A DNA stretch of 48,223 nucleotides from Oscillospiraceae bacterium (GCA_015064525.1 SVSC01000005.1:1-48223); one strand, 5' to 3'; positions 8,801 to 16,262 are shown, numbered from the stretch's first letter. The notes: generated from the sequence alone by a model not told the origin. Made by a program: numbers and translations.

Positions 8801-9636
8801 AGCGCCATGGGAGAGCCGCTTTGGGGATGGAAGGCGGATGCCTCCATTGCCGCCTTCACATTCTGCCGCGGCAGGCTCACGGGAGCGGAGGAAAGGCCTC
8901 CAACGGTAACGGCGGTATCATCCACCTTCACCTTGAGGGCAAGCTTACTCTCGCCCTCGCCCAGCGTCAGCTCCACGCCCTCCGCCTCCCAGCGTTCCGT
9001 CATGTGCGCCACGCTCTCGGCATCAAAAAACAGCTCATTCAGCACCGTGTCCACGGGGGATCCCAGCGCCATGGGAAGACTCAGAATGGCGCCAACCGTA
9101 ATAACCGCCAAAAGCAATGAAAGAGTTGGGATCAGCACAAGAGGGAGCCATTTTTTTCGCCGCGCCAGGGGGCCGAAGGGGGCTTGTTCCTCCCCCGTGG
9201 GGACAGGCGGCAGAAGCTTTGAGAGATCGGTGTTCAGCACCCGCGCCAGATCCAACAGCAGCTCGGTTTTGGGAATCGCCGCGCCGTTCTCCCATTTGGA
9301 AACAGACTGTCGGGAAACGCCCAAAAGCTCGGCAAGCTGCTCCTGACCGATGTCGCGAGCGATGCGAAGATTGCGGATGCAGTTGCCCAACGATGAAAAA
9401 TCAATCGGATAAGATCCTTCCTCCGCGCCCTCCGGCGCACGGGCATCATTCAGCAGCAGATCGGGAGAAATCTCAAAAAAATCGCAAAGCGTTTGCAGAT
9501 TTTTCAGGTCCGGATACGCCGTTCCCGACTCCCATTTCGACACGGTCTGACGGCTCACGCCGATGCGAGCGGCAAATTCGTCCTGCGTAAGGTCAACAGC
9601 TCTCCGAAGCTGATAGATCTTTTCATAAAATACCAT
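5881..9636 (-). CDS. giant transmembrane regulator: two XRE domains, one membrane helix, large outside domain
   Basis: A 1251-residue protein. Two XRE/Cro-type helix-turn-helix domains occupy about 6-60 (DEFAARIGVSRQTVSKWESG) and 84-140 (EQLAELLGVSRQSVSKWENG). After a basic stretch (LARRKKW) comes a single hydrophobic helix at about 163-190. The remaining 1060 residues are presumably outside: a long beta-rich part, a cysteine-pair module near 730-790 (PTCVQEGKQIYRCADCG, CKNCGDC), BspA-like leucine-rich repeats near 840-910 (LQVLILPASLTQIESGALA), and a C-terminal part with propeller-like strands (MVLMDGYLYFCNEYTVYAR). The frame stays open upstream to 9987, but the start at 9636 has AAAGGA before it and opens the first HTH. 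This looks like a one-component sensor that binds DNA from the membrane. Targets and signal are unknown. Confidence 0.85.
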   Translation of the reverse strand: MVFYEKIYQLRRAVDLTQDEFAARIGVSRQTVSKWESGTAYPDLKNLQTLCDFFEISPDLLLNDARAPEGAEEGSYPIDFSSLGNCIRNLRIARDIGQEQLAELLGVSRQSVSKWENGAAIPKTELLLDLARVLNTDLSKLLPPVPTGEEQAPFGPLARRKKWLPLVLIPTLSLLLAVITVGAILSLPMALGSPVDTVLNELFFDAESVAHMTERWEAEGVELTLGEGESKLALKVKVDDTAVTVGGLSSAPVSLPRQNVKAAMEASAFHPQSGSPMALSHAQYQELLSILETLEKEPEGSLSADGIEKTIEDILNAVSEKLTPQVEYRLAKGRFALEKTVTCEADLPLLAELLRVVAEELKKNGELNGILKDFSMIKPSEWENTGGTLDALLATSERQLTEFYTDRKITLSYTVVAGRLTGFTLTDHATDKEKIAYATLCTFTVNSDDASAGFTLTVSNTVTLEGVSTTEEIEYVYKKTSTDSGVELLFTVEGRSRLGNEDMSESYSSKETHSLSYSKTDKTFVYRYKAPEWDSESLMEGVWELNTDEGMLRFGISKWQEDGETLLETSAAVLSLRALGEETLSEGEALLAMSGESLLAFYRQLPLKSLQALVLEVTGESLELAFSQEGVPMPPEAERLAMHYSDLFRQYNGSHEDGKNLPVKKIRIFHEGIGVYFLLDQKSSVKVTVTYAEALNEAQITGYHEAVLIGNALSVHHVEKAERVAPTCVQEGKQIYRCADCGKTYSVTLEKIEHRYVENSMSVVTDDGVARNAHWASCKNCGDCFQVDIDGYCTFYVEPGFTGLRIADYVAARNSSHFSVPDALAKELSLDSLRLEEGSSYHLIRIPEGVSRVTLNSFTYLNTLQVLILPASLTQIESGALANMPMLHTVYYHGTEEQWNALKLGRYRDEWKNLDIIFCPDGVTPETAFQGLFTEEKKTAALEAAKKKTESQEAAQAFAEANGAWAMDSGIVTRLMEDTEAGTVVILGAFADGKQTARVYSSTDFSLLSEITVAFEIVTIDAWGGRLALSGNGGEVYFYSQASGALEFSFLPFTDATVAVRRMVLMDGYLYFCNEYTVYARELSSGNTVKLLTANKPNMNVNRSLHRMVVYGTVNSPIYTTFVNTETAECITSHMMSPEFPWMDDFPYVTKARSSPTYYDLDGKLLKNPPTVSAVELTLSNRERLCSTVLKTDRCNVTLCCDVKGTVYLLVKMADGTLQRLDYYATSARLLSNGILLLYTEGGHGVVAVRI

Positions 9637-9690
9637 AGATAATTCCTTTCTGTGCGGTATGCGGCGGAAGGCGTTGCATTTGTTGACTTG

Positions 9691-9719
9691 ATTATAACAC
9701 ATCTTCCCGCCGAAAACAA
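9691..9719 (-). promoter_or_regulatory. promoter of the double-XRE membrane protein
   Basis: Minus strand TTGTTT (9719-9714), 17 bp, TATAAT (9696-9691) with a TG one base upstream of the -10 (extended -10). It is divergent from the coaX promoter about 120 bp away. Confidence 0.65.
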
Positions 9720-9835
9720 GCAATTTGACTTGAAATTTTGTAAACACTCGGTTGCTTTTTTCGATTAGTCCCTCTTTTTTTGCAATACGTATGACAAAAT
9801 ACGGAAAAGATACAAAAAACGCCTGCGGTTCTCGG

Positions 9836-9864
9836 TTGACAAAGAAACAAATCTGTGGTATAAT
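9836..9864 (+). promoter_or_regulatory. consensus sigma-A promoter of the coaX to ylmH run
   Basis: TTGACA (9836-9841), 17 bp, TATAAT (9859-9864), 33 bp before the coaX start. It may drive the whole chain of tightly packed plus-strand genes as far as the terminator near 14905 and beyond. Confidence 0.85.
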
Positions 9865-9897
9865 ATAGGGTAACGAAAAGAACGGGAGGCGTGCGCT

Positions 9898-10668
9898 ATG
9901 CTGTTGGCTGTTGACATTGGAAATTCCAGCATTACCGTTGGGGTGTTCCATGAGGAAGGACGGTTGCTTTCGGAAAACCGACTGCAAACCGTTGTTGGAA
10001 AAAGCGCCGACGAATATGCGATCCTTTTGCAGGGACTCTTCTCGCTCTACGGAATTGATCGCGGGGCATTAACCGAGAGCATTGTTTCCTCGGTTGTTCC
10101 CTCCCTCACCCACGCGGTCTGCGCCGCCGTGGAGCAATTGCTGGGCGCGCCCCCAAAGGTGGTAGGCCCCGGAATCAAAACGGGCTTGAACATCCGCATC
10201 GACGCGCAAGCCCAGCTGGGCGCGGATCTGGTTGCGAACGCGGTGGGAGCATTGGAATGCTGTCAGCCCCCCATGGTGATTGCGGATCTTGGAACCGCCA
10301 CCACCCTCACGGTAATCGGAAAGAGCGGCGCGCTGGAGGGCGTGGTGATCGCCCCGGGCGTTCGCCTCTCCCTGAATGCCCTCTCCAACCACGGTGCCGA
10401 GCTTCCCGACAGCGACGTGGCATCCCCCAAGCGCCTCATCGCCAAAAATACGGGCGACTCCATGCGGGCAGGGGTTGTGATCGGACACGCAGCCATGCTG
10501 GAGGGGCTTCTGGAACGGATCGAGGAGGAATTGGGCTCCCCCGTTACGGTGCCGATCACGGGAGGACTTGCCGAGGCAGTGCTTCCCCATTGCCGCCGCG
10601 CCTATCTTCACCGCCCCCACCTGACCCTGGAGGGGCTCTGCGCCATCGCGCGAAAAAACAGGAAATAA
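9898..10668 (+). CDS. coaX: type III pantothenate kinase
   Basis: Phosphorylates pantothenate, the first step of coenzyme A synthesis, in the cytoplasm. The 256 residues match CoaX length. The ASKHA-fold phosphate motif is MLLAVDIGNSSITVGVF at the N-terminus. GADLVANAVGA (about 104-114) carries the catalytic Asp, and ADLGTATTLTVI is the second phosphate loop. A GGGAGG site precedes the ATG. It is followed by an ECF S component that probably imports pantothenate, so uptake and first use are encoded together. Type III kinases are not inhibited by CoA in characterised family members. Confidence 0.95.
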   Translation: MLLAVDIGNSSITVGVFHEEGRLLSENRLQTVVGKSADEYAILLQGLFSLYGIDRGALTESIVSSVVPSLTHAVCAAVEQLLGAPPKVVGPGIKTGLNIRIDAQAQLGADLVANAVGALECCQPPMVIADLGTATTLTVIGKSGALEGVVIAPGVRLSLNALSNHGAELPDSDVASPKRLIAKNTGDSMRAGVVIGHAAMLEGLLERIEEELGSPVTVPITGGLAEAVLPHCRRAYLHRPHLTLEGLCAIARKNRK

Positions 10669-10740
10669 AGATCTCACGGTCTTTATAATAAAAAAGCGTT
10701 GCATCCGTTTGGACGGAGCGACAGCGGAAAGAGGAAAAAA

Positions 10741-11346
10741 ATGAAAGCAAAAGCCACGAAAATGTCCACCCAAACACTAACCCTCGGCGCGGTTCTCACC
10801 GCAATGGTAGTGATCCTGCAATTTCTCGCCCTTGGAATCAAGGCAGTGATGCCCTTCCTCCCCTTCACCGTTTCTCTGGTGCTGATTCCCATTGTGATCG
10901 GCGCCGCCAAATGCGGTCCCTATATGGGCGCGTGGCTGGGCTTTGTGTTCGGCGTGATCGTGCTGCTCAGCGGCGATGCCGCGGCGTTTCTCACCATTGA
11001 TCCCTTCGGTACCGTTCTCACCGTGCTGGTGAAGGGTACCCTTTGCGGACTGGCGTCGGGTCTTGTTTACCGTCTCCTCTCCGAGAAAAACAAAACGGCA
11101 GGGGTGTACGTTGCCGCCGCCGTTTGCCCCATTGTGAACACGGGACTCTTCTTCGTTGGATGCCTGCTGTTCTTCATGGACACGGTTTCGGCTTGGGCGG
11201 CATCCTTTGGCTATGAGAACGTGGCGCTCTATATGTTCGTGGGTCTGGCAGGCTTCAACTTCGTGTTTGAGCTGATTGTGAATCTGGTGCTGAGCCCCAT
11301 GATCCTGCGAGCGCTGAATCTGAAAACGAACGGAAGAACAACATGA
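10741..11346 (+). CDS. ECF transporter S component, probably pantothenate (PanT-like)
   Basis: A 201-residue integral membrane protein with about six helices and the N-terminal signature of ECF substrate-binding subunits (TLTLGAVLTAMVVILQFLAL, where A..TAM contacts the T component). The start at 10741 is chosen because AGAGGAAA lies just upstream; the frame also extends upstream to 10699. The substrate is inferred from the position directly behind coaX. No EcfA or EcfT genes are in the window, so it must share an energy module encoded elsewhere. Its stop overlaps the miaA start (ATGA), showing translational coupling. A small TCCGT/ACGGA hairpin lies in the 72 bp gap before it. Confidence 0.85.
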   Translation: MKAKATKMSTQTLTLGAVLTAMVVILQFLALGIKAVMPFLPFTVSLVLIPIVIGAAKCGPYMGAWLGFVFGVIVLLSGDAAAFLTIDPFGTVLTVLVKGTLCGLASGLVYRLLSEKNKTAGVYVAAAVCPIVNTGLFFVGCLLFFMDTVSAWAASFGYENVALYMFVGLAGFNFVFELIVNLVLSPMILRALNLKTNGRTT

Positions 11347-12308
11347 CAGTAACCCGAAAGCAAGGGCTGATCGCCGTTGTTGGTTCCACGGCGAGCGGCA
11401 AAAGCCAACTGGCGGTCTTGCTGGCACAAAGGCTGGGAGGCGAGGTGGTTTCCTGCGACTCCATGCAGATCTACCGCCGCATGACCGTTGGCACCGCCAA
11501 GCCCACTCCCAACGATATGGGGGGGATTCCTCACCATCTGATCGACTTTATCGAACCCGACCTTCCCTACTCCTGCGCCGATTACGTGCGGGACGCCAAG
11601 GAAACGCTTGCCTCTCTTGATCGGCGGGGCGTGCTTCCCGTGGTCTGCGGCGGAACGGGGCTCTATCTCGACCGTTTGCTCTGCGGCACCACCACAGAGG
11701 AGCTTCCCCAACGGAATCACACCCTGCGGGAGCAATATGAGGCGGTGCGCCTGACCAACGGCAACCAAGCGCTCCACGATCGCTTGCGAGCGGTGGATCC
11801 CGAGAGCGCCGATACCATTCATCCCAATAACTATCCCCGCGTGATGCGGGCGTTGGAAATTTTTGAGCTGACGGGAGTGCCAAAATCTCAATGGGACAAA
11901 CGCTCCCTCGCTGTCGAATCCCCCTACCGCGCCGCCGTGATCGGTCTGCGCTACTGTGACCGTCAATTGCTTTACCGCCGCATCGACGCGCGTGTGGACA
12001 CCATGCTGAAAGCGGGGCTTCTGGAGGAAACCTCGGCTCTTTTGGCAGAGGGCGTGTTTGAACGGAACACCACCGCCGCGCAAGCCATTGGCTACAAAGA
12101 GCTGTTGCGCCATCTGCGAGGGGAGGAATCTCTCGCCGAGGCGGTGGAGCGGCTCAAGCTGGCAACCAGACACTACGCCAAGCGACAAATAACCTGGTTT
12201 GGCGCCAAGAATTACGTGCATTGGATCAACGCCGACCGAAACGGCGAGCCGCGCCCCTCAGGGGAGCTTTTGGAGGAAGCCCTCACCATTGCCGAAAAAG
12301 TGCTTTGA
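11343..12308 (+). CDS. miaA: tRNA dimethylallyltransferase
   Basis: Transfers a dimethylallyl group to N6 of A37 in tRNAs that read codons starting with U. The 321 residues have the P-loop VVGSTASGKSQLAV (about 13-26), the SCDSMQIYRRMTVGTAKP block that binds the tRNA base and the catalytic Asp, DYVRDAKETLASL, VVCGGTGLYLDRLL, and the C-terminal QAIGYKELLRHL helix. Length is normal. It overlaps the preceding S-component gene by 4 bp. Its product is the substrate of MiaB, encoded at the start of this window. Confidence 0.96.
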   Translation: MTVTRKQGLIAVVGSTASGKSQLAVLLAQRLGGEVVSCDSMQIYRRMTVGTAKPTPNDMGGIPHHLIDFIEPDLPYSCADYVRDAKETLASLDRRGVLPVVCGGTGLYLDRLLCGTTTEELPQRNHTLREQYEAVRLTNGNQALHDRLRAVDPESADTIHPNNYPRVMRALEIFELTGVPKSQWDKRSLAVESPYRAAVIGLRYCDRQLLYRRIDARVDTMLKAGLLEETSALLAEGVFERNTTAAQAIGYKELLRHLRGEESLAEAVERLKLATRHYAKRQITWFGAKNYVHWINADRNGEPRPSGELLEEALTIAEKVL

Positions 12309-12322
12309 GAAAGGAGAACCAA

Positions 12323-13612
12323 GTGAAGCGCAGGACCTTTTTGCAAGAATACCTGGGCAGATTCGCCCTGACGTTTCTGTTGCTCTGTCTCATTGTTTAC
12401 ACGGTTTTTCACGCCTTGGGCAACTCCTCGGGAGATCTGCTCACCACCCCCGCAAAAACCATTTCCGACACACAGCTTCTGCGAGGAACGGCTTGGATCT
12501 TTCGCGACGAAACCCTTCTGACGGTACCTCAGGCGGGGCTGGTGCATCCTCTGGTGGAGGACGGCGCCAAGGTTGGAAAAAACGCCCCGATTACTGAAAT
12601 CTACGTTGGCACGCCGCAGGATGAGCTGGAGGCGGCGCAGCGGCAGCTGGATCTGTTAAACCGCACCGTGAAGCTGCTGGAGGAAAGCATCCTCCCCGAG
12701 GGCACCTCCACCTCAAAGGCGGAGGGCTACCGCTCCAACGCGCTGAACTCCCTTCATGAGATCCGCCTGGCAATCCGCAACGGGGATTGGAGCCTGCTCT
12801 CGGAGCTGGAGGCAGATCTTTTGGTCAACCTCAATCGCTACGGCGCCCTCTCGGATAGCCCCGCCGTCCTGCAATCGGCGTTGGAGCAGGCAAAAGCCGA
12901 CCGCGACGCCTGCCTGACGGGCGAAAAAACCACCATCACCAACGAGCTTTCCTCCGCCTACTACTACGGCGTCTCCTGCGTAGACGGTCTTGAACAAACG
13001 TTCACCGAGGCGGCGCTCTCCAATCTCACCCCCGAAAGCTTCGCGGCGCTGAAAGCGACGTCTCCCGCAACAGCTGCCGAGGGCTTTGTGGCAGGGAAGC
13101 TTTGCTACAGCTACTCCTGGCACATGGCGGTGGAATTCGCCAACGGCGGCGAGCTGTTTGAGGTGGGCGTGAATTATCGGATCCGCTTCCCCGAAAACGA
13201 CGGCATTGAGTTAGTCCTCCTCTGTGAGCGACTTCTGCAGGGCGAAAACGGCGGCACCATCGTGGTGTTCCGATCGGACGCCACCTCTCTCTCCTTCCGC
13301 TATCTCCGCAGTCAGATCGCGGAAATCACCGTGGGTTCCATGGAAGGGCTCTACGTTCCCGAGCAGGCGTTCACAAGCCTCAACGGCATGGACGGCGTTT
13401 ATATTTTCGAGGAAAGCGTAGTCCGCTTCCGCCGCGCCAGGGCGCTTTATCACGGAGAGGGATACTATATCGTTTCTGTCACCGATCCCGAACCCCATCT
13501 CTGTCCCGACCCCAAGAACCCCACCAGCGAGCCCCGATATCACTACGTTTCCATCAACGATCTGATCGTTGTTTCGGGGAACGACGTTTACGAAGGAAAG
13601 GTATATCAATGA
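12323..13612 (+). CDS. HlyD-like membrane-anchored protein of the division cluster
   Basis: 429 residues from a GTG start at 12323, chosen because AAAGGAG sits 6 nt upstream and the N-terminus then becomes a basic run plus one membrane helix (about 12-34); the frame is open further upstream inside miaA. After the helix comes a lipoyl/hybrid-like half motif (VPQAGLVHPLVEDGAKVGK), coiled-coil stretches (DELEAAQRQLDLLNRTVKLL and VLQSALEQAKADRDACL), and a beta-rich C-terminal part. This is the order of HlyD/membrane-fusion adaptors, but no transporter gene is adjacent. It overlaps yggS by 4 bp, so it is translated with the division genes. A scaffold or envelope role in division is possible; this is inference. 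Confidence 0.8.
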   Translation: MKRRTFLQEYLGRFALTFLLLCLIVYTVFHALGNSSGDLLTTPAKTISDTQLLRGTAWIFRDETLLTVPQAGLVHPLVEDGAKVGKNAPITEIYVGTPQDELEAAQRQLDLLNRTVKLLEESILPEGTSTSKAEGYRSNALNSLHEIRLAIRNGDWSLLSELEADLLVNLNRYGALSDSPAVLQSALEQAKADRDACLTGEKTTITNELSSAYYYGVSCVDGLEQTFTEAALSNLTPESFAALKATSPATAAEGFVAGKLCYSYSWHMAVEFANGGELFEVGVNYRIRFPENDGIELVLLCERLLQGENGGTIVVFRSDATSLSFRYLRSQIAEITVGSMEGLYVPEQAFTSLNGMDGVYIFEESVVRFRRARALYHGEGYYIVSVTDPEPHLCPDPKNPTSEPRYHYVSINDLIVVSGNDVYEGKVYQ

Positions 13613-14319
13613 ACCCTCTTGCATATATGGATCGCGCCTACGGAACGATCCGAGAAAAAATCCGCGCGGCAGAGGAAAAGGCGAACCGAAGCGTTCTGAT
13701 GGTTGCCGCCGTGAAGTACACCGATGCCGCTCATATCAACTATCTGCACCGTCAGCTGGGCGTGTGCGACGTTGGCGAAAACCGTGTGCAACAGCTTTTG
13801 GAGCATTGGGACGCTCTGGAGGATCGTGGGGGGCTCCGCTTTCATTTTATCGGAAAGCTTCAAACCAACAAGGTCAAGTATATTGCCGACAAGGTGGCTA
13901 TGATCCACTCGCTGGACTCCCTCAGGCTGGCGGAGGAGATTGAGCGACAAGCGGCAAAGCATGGCAGAGTGATCGACGTTCTGGTGGAAATCAACAGCGG
14001 AAACGAGGAAAACAAGAGCGGTGTGCGCCGCGAGGAGGCGGAAGCGCTTTGCCTCGCCCTGCAAGCGCTTCCCCACGTAAATCTCCGCGGATTTATGACA
14101 ATGGCGCCAAAATGTGAAAAAAATGAGGATTATCGAAAATATTTTCGAGAAACTTTTGATTTGGGTATTGACATTTGGGAGAAAAAACTTCATAATATAG
14201 GTAGACCCGTTTTTTCCATGGGTATGTCGGGCAATTTTGAGATTGCCATAGAAGAGGGAGCCGACATCGTTCGCATCGGACGGGCGCTGTTTGCGGAGCC
14301 CTCGGCTGAGGAAGGTTAA
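13609..14319 (+). CDS. yggS: YggS/PROSC family pyridoxal-phosphate-binding protein
   Basis: A 236-residue TIM-barrel PLP homeostasis protein (YlmE in Bacillus). The PLP lysine lies in LMVAAVKYTDAAHI (about residue 37). The family signature HFIGKLQTNKVKYI is present with the usual order of GENRVQQLL, IHSLDSLRLAEEI, EINSGNEENKSGV and GMSGNFEIAIEEG. It has no known catalytic turnover; the family buffers PLP and affects amino-acid and vitamin B6 pools. Its start overlaps the preceding stop (ATGA). Position before sepF, yggT and ylmH matches the conserved ylm cluster of Gram-positives. Confidence 0.95.
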   Translation: MNPLAYMDRAYGTIREKIRAAEEKANRSVLMVAAVKYTDAAHINYLHRQLGVCDVGENRVQQLLEHWDALEDRGGLRFHFIGKLQTNKVKYIADKVAMIHSLDSLRLAEEIERQAAKHGRVIDVLVEINSGNEENKSGVRREEAEALCLALQALPHVNLRGFMTMAPKCEKNEDYRKYFRETFDLGIDIWEKKLHNIGRPVFSMGMSGNFEIAIEEGADIVRIGRALFAEPSAEEG

Positions 14320-14338
14320 AAAATTTCTACATAGAACG

Positions 14339-14355
14339 CGGTGGTGGAGCCACCG
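14339..14355 (+). other. small hairpin between yggS and sepF
   Basis: CGGTGG-TGGAG-CCACCG, a 6 bp stem in the 54 bp gap, with the sepF ribosome site ACGGAGG right after it. It might tune sepF translation or mRNA stability. Confidence 0.4.
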
Positions 14356-14373
14356 AGATAACGGAGGAAAATT

Positions 14374-14883
14374 ATGAATTTGTTGAAGAAATTTATCAGA
14401 GATACAGGAATCGACAGCCCCGATATGGGTGGTGACGACTACAGCGATCTCTATGAGCCCGATGATCTGGTAACCACCGACATTGAGGAGGAGGTTGCCT
14501 CTCTGGATAGCCCCACCCGCAAGGATCCCGAATTCCATCCCGCCACGGCGGATAAGGTTTCCTTGAAGTTGCTTCAGCCCAAGAGCCACACCGAGGCAAC
14601 CAAAATTGCCGACAAGCTCAAGGACGGTTGCATCGTGCTTCTGGACATCAGCTACCTCACCAAGGAGCAGGCGCTCCGCTTGGTGGATTTCGTGGCAGGC
14701 GTTGCCTACGTTCTCGGTGGCGAAATGATCAAGACCAACAAGAACACCATTGTGGTTTCTCCCTCCGGCGTTGACATTTCCGGCTTTGCTCAGGAGGAGC
14801 CCGCCTCGGAGGAGGCACCCGTTGCCGAAGAGGAATACGTGGAAGCAGAGGAGCTTTCCGAGGAGGAATACGAGGAGCTTTGA
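14374..14883 (+). CDS. sepF: cell division protein SepF
   Basis: A 169-residue protein that anchors FtsZ filaments to the membrane and aligns the Z ring. The N-terminal MNLLKKFIRDTGI segment can form the membrane-binding amphipathic helix. An acidic linker leads to the SepF core (about 50-130): SLKLLQPKSHTEATKIADKL, then GCIVLLDISYLTKEQALRLV, then DFVAGVAYVLGGEMIK. The C-terminus is a strongly acidic tail of about 35 residues rich in Glu, longer than in Bacillus SepF. The ATG has AACGGAGGA upstream. A strong terminator follows, which should make sepF more abundant than yggT and ylmH. Confidence 0.95.
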   Translation: MNLLKKFIRDTGIDSPDMGGDDYSDLYEPDDLVTTDIEEEVASLDSPTRKDPEFHPATADKVSLKLLQPKSHTEATKIADKLKDGCIVLLDISYLTKEQALRLVDFVAGVAYVLGGEMIKTNKNTIVVSPSGVDISGFAQEEPASEEAPVAEEEYVEAEELSEEEYEEL

Positions 14884-14904
14884 TCGGTTCCCGTCCGCAA
14901 AGGT

Positions 14905-14949
14905 CAAGACCCATCGGTGCAACGTCACCGAGGGTCTTGCTTTCTTTTG
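14905..14949 (+). terminator. intrinsic terminator or attenuator after sepF
   Basis: CAAGACCC-a-TCGGTG pairs with CACCGA-GGGTCTTG (14905-14939, one bulged A), followed by CTTTCTTTT. This is the clearest intrinsic terminator inside the division cluster; yggT has no obvious promoter of its own, so read-through is likely. Confidence 0.8.
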
Positions 14950-14986
14950 AACATTGCAAGGATACCGAAACAGGAGGTCATCACTT

Positions 14987-15262
14987 TTGGATATTGTATT
15001 CTACCTACTGAAAAACACGGCGCTATGGATCCTGAGCATTCTGGATCTTGCCATGCTCCTGCGGGCGATCATGAGCTGGATCCTGCAAGGAGAGGAAAAT
15101 CGGTTTTCGATGTTTCTTTATATGATCACCGAGCCCTTGATTCATCCCATCCGTCAGCTGTGCTACAAAAAAAATTGGTTCCAGCAAACCCCGTTGGATA
15201 TTCCCTTTCTCATCACCGTTCTGCTCATCATGGTGGTTGAGATGATCATTCGTTCCCTATGA
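14987..15262 (+). CDS. yggT: YggT family membrane protein (YlmG)
   Basis: A 91-residue protein with two membrane helices. A TTG start at 14987 is chosen: AGGAGG lies 9 nt upstream and the resulting N-terminus (LDIVFYLLKNTALWILSILD) is the first helix. The frame can be read from 14954, but that would place the ribosome site inside the gene. The second half reads PLIHPIRQL then FLITVLLIMVVEMIIRSL, the YggT pattern of two hydrophobic repeats with a conserved P-hP-R. Family members are linked to division and envelope or cofactor complexes without a known activity. Its stop overlaps the ylmH start by 4 bp. Confidence 0.88.
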   Translation: MDIVFYLLKNTALWILSILDLAMLLRAIMSWILQGEENRFSMFLYMITEPLIHPIRQLCYKKNWFQQTPLDIPFLITVLLIMVVEMIIRSL

Positions 15263-16074
15263 GCGGCGGCAATCATCGCGGGCTTCTTCCCGAGGAGGCA
15301 CGGCTGGAGGACTATCTGGCGCAGAGCGATCGGGGTGAGATCGCCGTAAGTCCCTTTCTCACCCCCGGGGAGCAGCTCCGCGCGGCGCGCTATCTCACCC
15401 ACAAGGGAGCATCCCAAAGGCTTCGTCTTTGGGGCGGCTATCCCGATGCCGAGCGACGTCGGCTCTACCTCTTTCCCGATTTCTATGCCGACGTTCCCGA
15501 GCTGATGCCCGAGGACGGCACAGACCCCGCGCTGCTTGCCGAGGTTGGCGACGGCGGCGTTTGCGCGGTACGGATACAGGGCAGCGGCTTTCGCAAGCTC
15601 TCCCATCGGGACTATCTCGGTTCCCTTCTGGGGCTGGGGCTGGAGCGGGACGCGTTAGGTGACGTTGCCGTGCAAAGCGACAGCTGTGCCGTGGTGTTTT
15701 GCGGCCCCCGAACCGCCGATTTTCTCCGCGCCTCCCTGGAAAAGGTGGCAAGCGACACGGTGAAATGCGCGGTATGGCTGCCCGACGACAGCTTTACCGA
15801 CGGCAGAAATTACCGTCCCATTCACGATACCGTTGCCTCTCCTCGCTTGGATTGCGTGGTGGCGGCACTCACCAATCTTTCCCGCGAGTCGGCACAGAAC
15901 GCCATTCGCGGCGGCACGGTGGAGGTGGATTTTGAGGGTGAGGAGCGCACCGATCGCATTCTCACGCCTCCCGCGACCATTTCGATCCGCGGCTACGGGC
16001 GCTACGTTCTCCGTGGCTTCGACGGCGAAACAAAAAAGGGGCGACTTCGCCTCCGCGCCGATCAATTGATCTGA
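15259..16074 (+). CDS. ylmH: YlmH-type RNA-binding S4-domain protein
   Basis: A 271-residue protein with an N-terminal YlmH domain (LTPGEQLRAARYLTHKG, RLYLFPDF, YLGSLLGLGLERDALGD) and a C-terminal S4 RNA-binding domain (LSRESAQNAIRGGTVEVDFE, then TISIRGYGRYVLRGFDGETK). The ylm cluster member downstream of yggT fits this call. In characterised relatives YlmH binds ribosomal RNA or tRNA on stalled 50S subunits in quality control. ATGA overlap with yggT indicates coupling. divIVA, which often comes next in this cluster, is missing here; a strong hairpin ends the run instead. Confidence 0.92.
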   Translation: MSGGNHRGLLPEEARLEDYLAQSDRGEIAVSPFLTPGEQLRAARYLTHKGASQRLRLWGGYPDAERRRLYLFPDFYADVPELMPEDGTDPALLAEVGDGGVCAVRIQGSGFRKLSHRDYLGSLLGLGLERDALGDVAVQSDSCAVVFCGPRTADFLRASLEKVASDTVKCAVWLPDDSFTDGRNYRPIHDTVASPRLDCVVAALTNLSRESAQNAIRGGTVEVDFEGEERTDRILTPPATISIRGYGRYVLRGFDGETKKGRLRLRADQLI

Positions 16075-16091
16075 CCGATAGAAATATGAAA

Positions 16092-16126
16092 GCGGAGGGC
16101 TGTCTCGTAGCGAGACAGCCCTCCGC
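16092..16126. terminator. long hairpin ending the coaX-ylmH run
   Basis: A perfect 16 bp stem, GCGGAGGGCTGTCTCG with its complement around TAG, 17 bp after ylmH. No T run follows; its 3' arm runs straight into a dispersed repeat at 16125. It also lies downstream of the minus-strand mscS gene, separated from it by the repeat. Confidence 0.65.
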
Positions 16127-16262
16127 TTGCTGACAAAGGGGTTAGCACTATCATTTTGACGAAAAGTTTTCGCCCGCCTTTTGAGAAAAGGAAACGCGCA
16201 AGCCCGTTGACGAAAACTTTCATCAACCCGACGAAACTCGTTTGTTTTGTCGGGCTCCTGCT
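16125..16262. repeat. REP-like dispersed repeat cluster
   Basis: A 23 bp unit GCTTGCTGACAAAGGGGTTA plus GCA (16125-16147) recurs exactly at 36977-36999; it can fold as TTGCTGAC/GTTAGCAA with one G-T pair. The following segment to about 16233, with CGAAAACTTTCATCAA and GACGAAACTC, recurs inverted and diverged at 24640-24690. A small CCCGACGAAAC/GTTTTGTCGGG hairpin lies at 16229-16256, next to the end of mscS, and may serve as its terminator. No gene. Confidence 0.75.

Noticed and set aside
6769-9120. A 783-codon open frame on the plus strand
   Set aside because: It is antisense to the double-XRE gene, has no ribosome site, and its low-complexity His/Gln/Arg-rich translation fits nothing; the opposite strand carries clear domains.
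9637-9987. N-terminal extension of the double-XRE frame into the coaX start
   Set aside because: It would overlap the coaX start and both promoters; a good ribosome site and the HTH begin at 9636.
10676-10700. Internal promoter with TATAAT before the PanT-like gene
   Set aside because: A TATAAT-like box is present near 10684, but no acceptable -35 lies 16-18 bp upstream.
16125-16262. Remnant of a transposase gene
   Set aside because: No frame of useful length or similarity; explained by REP-like units shared with 24.6 and 36.98 kb.
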